Made by a program: the position numbers and the translations under genes. The notes beneath the pieces are model-generated. The model had not been told where the DNA came from and did not search any database. It saw only the letters and a program-made list of their open reading frames with translations. Shown here one piece after another: positions 16,092 to 20,807 of a stretch of DNA of 20,807 nt (the stretch's first letter is position 1; the number at the start of each line of letters is the position of its first letter). The DNA comes from Methylococcaceae bacterium UBA1147 (GTDB lineage: Bacteria; Pseudomonadota; Gammaproteobacteria; Methylococcales; UBA1147), in the NCBI GenBank assembly GCA_002311315.1, contig DBZZ01000009.1, positions 8,126 through 28,932 on the forward strand, written 5' to 3'.

Positions 16092-18635
16092 TCAAAGTTG
16101 TCGCGCAACCTCAACTCTTTCAAAGACTTCAATCAGATCGCCAACCTTTACATCATTGTAGTTCTTTACCGCGATACCGCATTCCATACCGGCCTTGATT
16201 TCGTTGACGTCTTCCTTGAAACGCCTCAGGGATTCCAACTGGCCTTCGTAAATAACCACGTTGTCCCGCAGGACCCTGATCGGCAGATTCCTGGTCATTC
16301 GTCCTTCGGAAACCATGCATCCGGCAACCGCGCCGAATTTGGGAGAACGGAACACATCCCGGACCGCTGCAAGCCCAATCACCTGTTCCTTGATCTCGGG
16401 GGCCAGCAGACCGTTGATCGACGTCCTAACCTGATCGATGACGTCGTAAATAACGCTAAAATAATGTAGATCAAGCGCCTTTCCTTCGATAATTCTCCGG
16501 GCTACGGTATCGGCTCTTACATTAAAGCCGATAATGATCGCGCTGGAGGCCAAAGCCAAGTTGGCATCCCCTTCGTTGATGCCGCCGACCCCCCCGGCGA
16601 TTACCTTGACAACGACCTCTTCGTTGGAAAGACTCGTCAATGCCTCGCGCAGTGCTTCCAGGCTTCCATGTACATCAGTCTTGACAATCAGGTTGAGTTC
16701 CACAACATTTCCGGCACCCATGCGGGAGAAAATGTCGTCGAGTTTCGTCGCCTGCTGGTTGGCCAGCTTGATCGTGCGTTTCTTGTCTTCGCGTTGCTCT
16801 GCCAGTTCGCGTGCCTTGCGTTCGTCCTTAACGATATGGAATTCGTCGCCAGCATTGGGTATTGCGGACAAACCCAAAATCTCGACCGGGGTTGAAGGCT
16901 CGGCCTGCTGTACGCTTCGTCCGTTTTCGTTGAACATAGCCCGCACTCGGCCGAATTCGTGGCCGCACAGGATCACGTCACCTTTTTTCAATAGTCCCTT
17001 CTGCACCAGCACAGTGGCCACCGGGCCACGCCCCCTGTCCAAACGCGCCTCGATCACTACACCAGCCGCACGTCCTTGATCACGCGCCTTGATTTCAAGC
17101 AGTTCGGACTGCAGCAGAAGTGATTCCAGCAATGCGTCAATTCCCTCACCCGTGTGGGCGGACACGTTGACAAACTGGGTATCGCCGCCCCAGTCTTCTG
17201 GAACCACATCTATCGCCGCCAGCTCACTTTTGACCCGATCAGGGTCCGCTTCCGACTTGTCGATCTTATTCACAGCCACGATGATCGGTACGCCAGCAGC
17301 TTTGGAATGCTCGACGGCTTCTTTGGTTTGCGGCATCACGCCGTCATCCGCCGCAACCACGAGGATTACCATATCAGTCGCCTGGGCTCCTCGGGCACGC
17401 ATCGCCGTAAAAGCAGCATGTCCTGGAGTATCTAGGAATGTAATCGGCCCATGTCCGGTATCCACTTGGTAGGCACCAATATGCTGGGTGATACCGCCTG
17501 CCTCGCTCGCCGCAACACGGCTTTTACGGATGTAATCCAACAGGGACGTCTTGCCATGATCGACGTGACCCATGATTGTCACCACCGGCGCCCTGGCAAC
17601 CTCTACTCCTGAATCGTCGGCAGAATCGTCCAGCCATTCCTCCTCCGGACTATCATCGCTTTGCAGAACTGCATTGTGTCCCATCTGTTCCACTAGCACC
17701 AAGGCCGTATCCTGATCCAAGGGCTGGTTGATGGTTACCATGATTCCCATGCTCATTAACGCCTTGATCAGTTCTGCCCCCTTTACCGACAGCTTCTGAG
17801 CCAGGTCGGAAACGGTAATGGATTCTGGAATTATGACCTCTTTCACCACCGGTGCCGTTGGTTTTTCGAAACCGTGTTTCTGGTCGCTCAGGTCGACAAC
17901 AATGGGAGCAGCCCGACGGAACTTTTTCTTTTTTCTCTTTTTACCCGCATCAACGTGCAGTCGACCACCTGAACCGGTTGAGGCCTTAATGGATTTCTTG
18001 CGGCTTTTTTCTGAATCCAGTTTAGCCAGTTGTTCCTCTCCGCGCTTTTCTGCTTCTTTCCTGGTCTTTTCCTTTCCAACCACTGTCTTTTTGACTTCCA
18101 TCTCCACCTTCTGCCGCAGACGCTCTTCCTCCTGGCGTTTGTCTTCGTCCTGTCGTTTTCTCTGGCTTTCCTCTTCTTCCTCGGCCTTTCTCTGTGCGGC
18201 TTGCTGCCGGCGTTTGATCTGATCTTCCTGTTGCTGAATCGATTTCTGCTGTTCGTTTCGTTGCTCTTCAAGAGCTTTTTTTATCGACTCGATTTCCTCG
18301 CTCACCTGTTCGGCAACCTTTTCCGATCGCTTGACGTAGATCCGTCGTTTACGCACTTCAACGTTAACCGACTTCGAAATGCGGCCAGGAACTCTACCCT
18401 GTTGCAGTACCTGGGTTTTCCTTCTGGTCAGAACCACCTTGCTGGGCGCCAACTCCGAATCGGGTTCCCTGCCGTGACTCTTGCGTAAATGACTTAGCAG
18501 CCGCCGCTTCTCTTCATCGTCGAGTACATCATCAGCCCCAGAAACGCCGAGCCCCGCATCTTTTAGTTGCGTAACCAGTTTGTCGAGAGAGATATTTAAC
18601 TTATCCGCAAGACTTCTTACCGTCAGTTCTGCCAT
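16092..18635 (-). CDS. infB: Translation initiation factor IF-2
   Basis: IF2 is the GTPase that brings fMet-tRNA to the 30S subunit and promotes 50S joining. The 847-residue protein starts with an IF2 N-terminal helical domain (MAELTVRSLADKLNISLDKL). A long Glu/Lys/Gln/Arg-rich, probably helical or disordered stretch spans about 105–240, and a second N-domain (ITVSDLAQKLSVKGAELIKAL) lies near 273–293. The G domain has G1 GHVDHGKT (356–363), G3 DTPGHA (402–407) and G4 NKID (456–459). Domains II, C1 and C2 complete it, with the C-terminus EVFERVEVARQL. The ribosome site GGGGAAAT precedes the ATG, 14 bases after nusA. Met179 has its own ribosome-site-like sequence, which suggests a shorter isoform. 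Confidence 0.98.
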   Translation of the reverse strand: MAELTVRSLADKLNISLDKLVTQLKDAGLGVSGADDVLDDEEKRRLLSHLRKSHGREPDSELAPSKVVLTRRKTQVLQQGRVPGRISKSVNVEVRKRRIYVKRSEKVAEQVSEEIESIKKALEEQRNEQQKSIQQQEDQIKRRQQAAQRKAEEEEESQRKRQDEDKRQEEERLRQKVEMEVKKTVVGKEKTRKEAEKRGEEQLAKLDSEKSRKKSIKASTGSGGRLHVDAGKKRKKKKFRRAAPIVVDLSDQKHGFEKPTAPVVKEVIIPESITVSDLAQKLSVKGAELIKALMSMGIMVTINQPLDQDTALVLVEQMGHNAVLQSDDSPEEEWLDDSADDSGVEVARAPVVTIMGHVDHGKTSLLDYIRKSRVAASEAGGITQHIGAYQVDTGHGPITFLDTPGHAAFTAMRARGAQATDMVILVVAADDGVMPQTKEAVEHSKAAGVPIIVAVNKIDKSEADPDRVKSELAAIDVVPEDWGGDTQFVNVSAHTGEGIDALLESLLLQSELLEIKARDQGRAAGVVIEARLDRGRGPVATVLVQKGLLKKGDVILCGHEFGRVRAMFNENGRSVQQAEPSTPVEILGLSAIPNAGDEFHIVKDERKARELAEQREDKKRTIKLANQQATKLDDIFSRMGAGNVVELNLIVKTDVHGSLEALREALTSLSNEEVVVKVIAGGVGGINEGDANLALASSAIIIGFNVRADTVARRIIEGKALDLHYFSVIYDVIDQVRTSINGLLAPEIKEQVIGLAAVRDVFRSPKFGAVAGCMVSEGRMTRNLPIRVLRDNVVIYEGQLESLRRFKEDVNEIKAGMECGIAVKNYNDVKVGDLIEVFERVEVARQL
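18099..18110 (-). promoter_or_regulatory. Possible internal translation start in infB (IF2-beta-like)
   Basis: In frame with infB, the codon for Met179 (18101–18099) is preceded by AAGG with a 5-base spacer (AAGGTGGAG then ATG). Initiation here would give a 669-residue protein that lacks the first N-terminal domain and half of the charged linker. E. coli infB makes shorter IF2 forms from internal starts near residue 158, so the position is suggestive. Confidence 0.35.
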
Positions 18636-18649
18636 TGATTTCCCCTGCC

Positions 18650-20167
18650 CTATTCGCTCGGATGCTCATCCTCAAACCATGGTGCTCGCGCAGTCATGAT
18701 CAGTTCCCCGCCTTTGACAGGATCCAGGCCTGCAATTTCCGACAATTCGTCAACAGACAATTCGGCAAGATCTTCCATAGTAACCACCCCCTTGCTGGCC
18801 AACTGGAATGCCAGCTCCTTATCAATCCCTTCCATCTTCAGCAGATCCTCCGAAGGTACCGTCTGGTCCAGTTTTTCTTCTGACACAATGGCCTGGAGCA
18901 AAAGCGCGTCTCGCGCCCGGTTCCGCAGTTCATCGACAATCCCCTCATCAAATTCCTCTATCTGCAAAAGCTCTTTGGCCGGAACATAAACCAATTCATC
19001 AACGGAGGCAAAGCCTTCCTGGACAAGGATCGACGCAACGTCCTCATCGACATCGAGATCCTGCATGAATAAATCCATGATCTTTTTGCGTTCTTGCTCG
19101 CCCTTTTCTTCCGCATCAGTGATGTCCATGACATTCAGGTTCCAACCGGTCAGTTCGGTCGCAAGTCGCACGTTCTGTCCACCGCGGCCAATGGCCTGTG
19201 ACAGATTGTCAGTGGAAACCGCAATATCCATTCCGTGCGAATCTTCATCAACAACGATCGATGCCACTTCGGCTGGAGACATTGCGTTGATCACGAACTG
19301 GGCATCGTTTTCATTCCAGAGGATAATATCCACCCGCTCGCCATTGAGTTCGTTGGAGACCGCCTGTACCCGTGAGCCACGCATCCCCACGCAAGCGCCG
19401 ACAGGATCTAGCCTTGGGTCATTGCTTCTGACCGCAATCTTGGCCCGGGATCCTGGGTCGCGGGCCGCCTTAAGGATTTCAATCAACCCTTCGCTGACTT
19501 CCGGTACTTCCAGCTTGAACAGTTCGGTTAGCAACTCCGGCATCGTTCGGCTGACGAAAAGCTGGGGCCCTTTGACCTCGGGTCGGACTGCGTAGAGATA
19601 ACCACGTATCCGGTCCCCACTACGAATCGATTCTAGCGGGATCATGTCGTCCCTCGGAATAATCGCTTCAGCATTGCCTCCCAGATCCATGATTACCTGA
19701 CCACGCTCTGCTCTTTTCACGATCCCCGTAACCAGTTCGCCAATCCGCTCCTGGTAGGCGTCAACCACCTTGCGGCGCTCGGCCTCCCGCACTTTCTGCA
19801 CGATAACCTGCTTTGCTGTCTGTGCGGCGATACGTCCGTATACAATCGACTCGATGGATTCTTCGATGATTCCACCAACTTCGATATCACTCTGGATCTT
19901 GCGAGCGTCCTCGAGCAGGATCTGACTTGCCGAAAATTCGAGCCCGCCTTCAAATTCCTCATCCGATTCAACAACAGTCCATGTTCGAAAGGTCAAATAG
20001 TCACCTGTCGTGCGATCAATTCGAACTTTCACATCAACCCCGACCTCATGCCGTTTCGCAGTCGCTGCCGCCATGGCAGCTTCAATAGCCTCGAAGATGA
20101 TTTCCTTGTCGATTTCCTTCTCGTTGGAAACGACATCAACAACCAGCAAAATTTCGCTATTTTCCAT
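18650..20167 (-). CDS. nusA: Transcription termination/antitermination factor NusA
   Basis: NusA binds RNA polymerase and nascent RNA, promoting pausing and intrinsic termination and supporting antitermination. The 505-residue protein has the N-terminal polymerase-binding domain (about 1–130) and an S1 domain (about 140–200). KH1 carries GMRGSR at 261–266 and KH2 carries GRGGQN at 327–332. Two C-terminal acidic repeats (about 365–425 and 440–498) are of the kind that contact the alpha-subunit C-terminal domain in gammaproteobacteria. The ATG overlaps the end of rimP by 11 bases. Its place after rimP and before infB is the classical operon order. Length matches the E. coli form with both repeats. 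Confidence 0.98.
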   Translation of the reverse strand: MENSEILLVVDVVSNEKEIDKEIIFEAIEAAMAAATAKRHEVGVDVKVRIDRTTGDYLTFRTWTVVESDEEFEGGLEFSASQILLEDARKIQSDIEVGGIIEESIESIVYGRIAAQTAKQVIVQKVREAERRKVVDAYQERIGELVTGIVKRAERGQVIMDLGGNAEAIIPRDDMIPLESIRSGDRIRGYLYAVRPEVKGPQLFVSRTMPELLTELFKLEVPEVSEGLIEILKAARDPGSRAKIAVRSNDPRLDPVGACVGMRGSRVQAVSNELNGERVDIILWNENDAQFVINAMSPAEVASIVVDEDSHGMDIAVSTDNLSQAIGRGGQNVRLATELTGWNLNVMDITDAEEKGEQERKKIMDLFMQDLDVDEDVASILVQEGFASVDELVYVPAKELLQIEEFDEGIVDELRNRARDALLLQAIVSEEKLDQTVPSEDLLKMEGIDKELAFQLASKGVVTMEDLAELSVDELSEIAGLDPVKGGELIMTARAPWFEDEHPSE

Positions 20168-20648
20168 TTCGTTGCCCTTCCTCCAACCCCGAGGATCCAG
20201 GGGTCAAAAATGCTTTCTTGATCAGGTTGAACGGGATTTCGTTGGGTCTCCCGTCCACAACCACACACACGGATTCTCCCTGAGTTCCTTCGAGAAGTCC
20301 CCTGAATTTCCGCTGCCCATCGAATGGGCTAAACAGCTGTACTTCGACGGACTGTCCGCTGAAGCGGTCAAAATCGTCCACCTTGATCAGTGGTCGCTCG
20401 ATACCCGGAGACGAGACCTCGAGCTGATAATTACCCTTAATAGGAGGCTCATCCACATCAAGGACCCCGCTCAACTGATGGCTTACTTTCGCACAATCGT
20501 TGACTTGAATTCCGCCATCGGAATCGATAAAAACCCGAAGCACCGACGGGACCCCGGAGGAAATGTACTCGACGCCGACGCATTCGTATCCCATCCCGGA
20601 GACCACCGGCTCGATCATCTTTGTCAGGTAATCAGGTGCCCGCCTCAT
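20157..20648 (-). CDS. rimP: Ribosome maturation factor RimP
   Basis: RimP acts in an early step of 30S subunit maturation. The 163-residue protein aligns along its length with the family: MIEPVVSGMGYECVGVEY, LRVFIDSDGGIQVNDCAKVS, then QLEVSSPGIERPL, the most conserved motif. A C-terminal Sm-like domain ends around IPFNLIKKAFLTP. A roughly 13-residue Gly/Glu-rich tail (GSSGLEEGQRNGK) makes it slightly longer than the about 150-residue E. coli protein; the tail overlaps nusA. The ATG at 20648 is preceded by GGAG about 12 bases upstream. It is the first protein gene of the operon and follows a terminator-like hairpin 22 bases upstream. Confidence 0.96.
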   Translation of the reverse strand: MRRAPDYLTKMIEPVVSGMGYECVGVEYISSGVPSVLRVFIDSDGGIQVNDCAKVSHQLSGVLDVDEPPIKGNYQLEVSSPGIERPLIKVDDFDRFSGQSVEVQLFSPFDGQRKFRGLLEGTQGESVCVVVDGRPNEIPFNLIKKAFLTPGSSGLEEGQRNGK

Positions 20649-20670
20649 CGCTTCTTTTTTCTCCAGAAAT

Positions 20671-20690
20671 AAAAAAAGGGCCTAAGGCCC
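20671..20690 (-). terminator. Intrinsic terminator or attenuator between tRNA-fMet and rimP
   Basis: In the minus-strand transcript GGGCC, a TTA loop and GGCCC are followed directly by seven U. This is a compact 5-bp GC stem with a good U-tract. It lies 62 bases past the tRNA 3' end and ends 22 bases before the rimP ATG. It could end tRNA transcripts fully, or partly with read-through into the operon. Confidence 0.8.
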
Positions 20691-20721
20691 ATCCATCATT
20701 TCTTCTTAAAATCCAGCCACC

Positions 20722-20744
20722 GAACGCCCATCTAGGGACCGTTC
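20722..20744 (-). other. Bulged hairpin just 3' of the initiator tRNA
   Basis: In the minus-strand transcript GAACG pairs with CGTTC and CCC pairs with GGG around a TAGAT loop, with a two-base GT bulge on the 5' side. It begins 7 bases after the CCA end and has no U-run after it, so it fits an RNA-processing signal better than a terminator. Confidence 0.4.
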
Positions 20745-20751
20745 TTTTATT

Positions 20752-20807
<56 letters not shown>

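Overview
This 20.8 kb window looks like a chromosomal segment from a gammaproteobacterium, probably uncultured or environmental. The reasons are the classical order tRNA-fMet–rimP–nusA–infB–rbfA–truB–rpsO–pnp, a uvrC–pgsA pair, a leuCDB–asd run, and a Na+-translocating NADH:quinone reductase (nqr) operon. GC content looks moderate (low fifties percent, estimated by eye). Every protein gene is on the minus strand, so genes are read from high to low coordinates; most neighbours overlap or are separated by fewer than 120 bases.

Right end (20752 down to 12155): the 3' part of an initiator tRNA is followed by a small hairpin and an intrinsic terminator. Then comes the transcription/translation operon: rimP (30S maturation), nusA (elongation/termination factor), infB (IF2), rbfA (30S cold-adaptation factor), truB (tRNA pseudouridine-55), rpsO (ribosomal protein S15) and pnp (polynucleotide phosphorylase). 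It ends at a perfect 30-bp palindromic terminator.

Middle (12132 down to 8204): a family-5-like (UdgB) iron-sulphur uracil-DNA glycosylase overlaps uvrC (nucleotide excision repair) by one base. pgsA (phosphatidylglycerophosphate synthase) and adk (adenylate kinase) follow.

Left (8085 down to 1): leuC, leuD and leuB supply the isomerase and dehydrogenase steps of leucine synthesis; leuA is not in the window. asd follows, for aspartate-semialdehyde dehydrogenase. A 499-base non-coding stretch (3251–3749) then precedes nqrA, nqrB and the first 233 codons of nqrC, which runs off the window. The stretch holds two small hairpins behind asd and a promoter-like element with a 7-bp inverted repeat in front of nqrA.

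I found no mobile element, CRISPR array, phage gene, toxin–antitoxin pair or obviously foreign gene. This is a core-genome region. The points worth a second look are regulatory: the overlapping terminator and promoter between pnp and udg, the dyad upstream of nqrA, a possible internal IF2 start, the very short rpsO–pnp spacer and the structured spacer between the tRNA and rimP. I do not see a new multi-gene system here.
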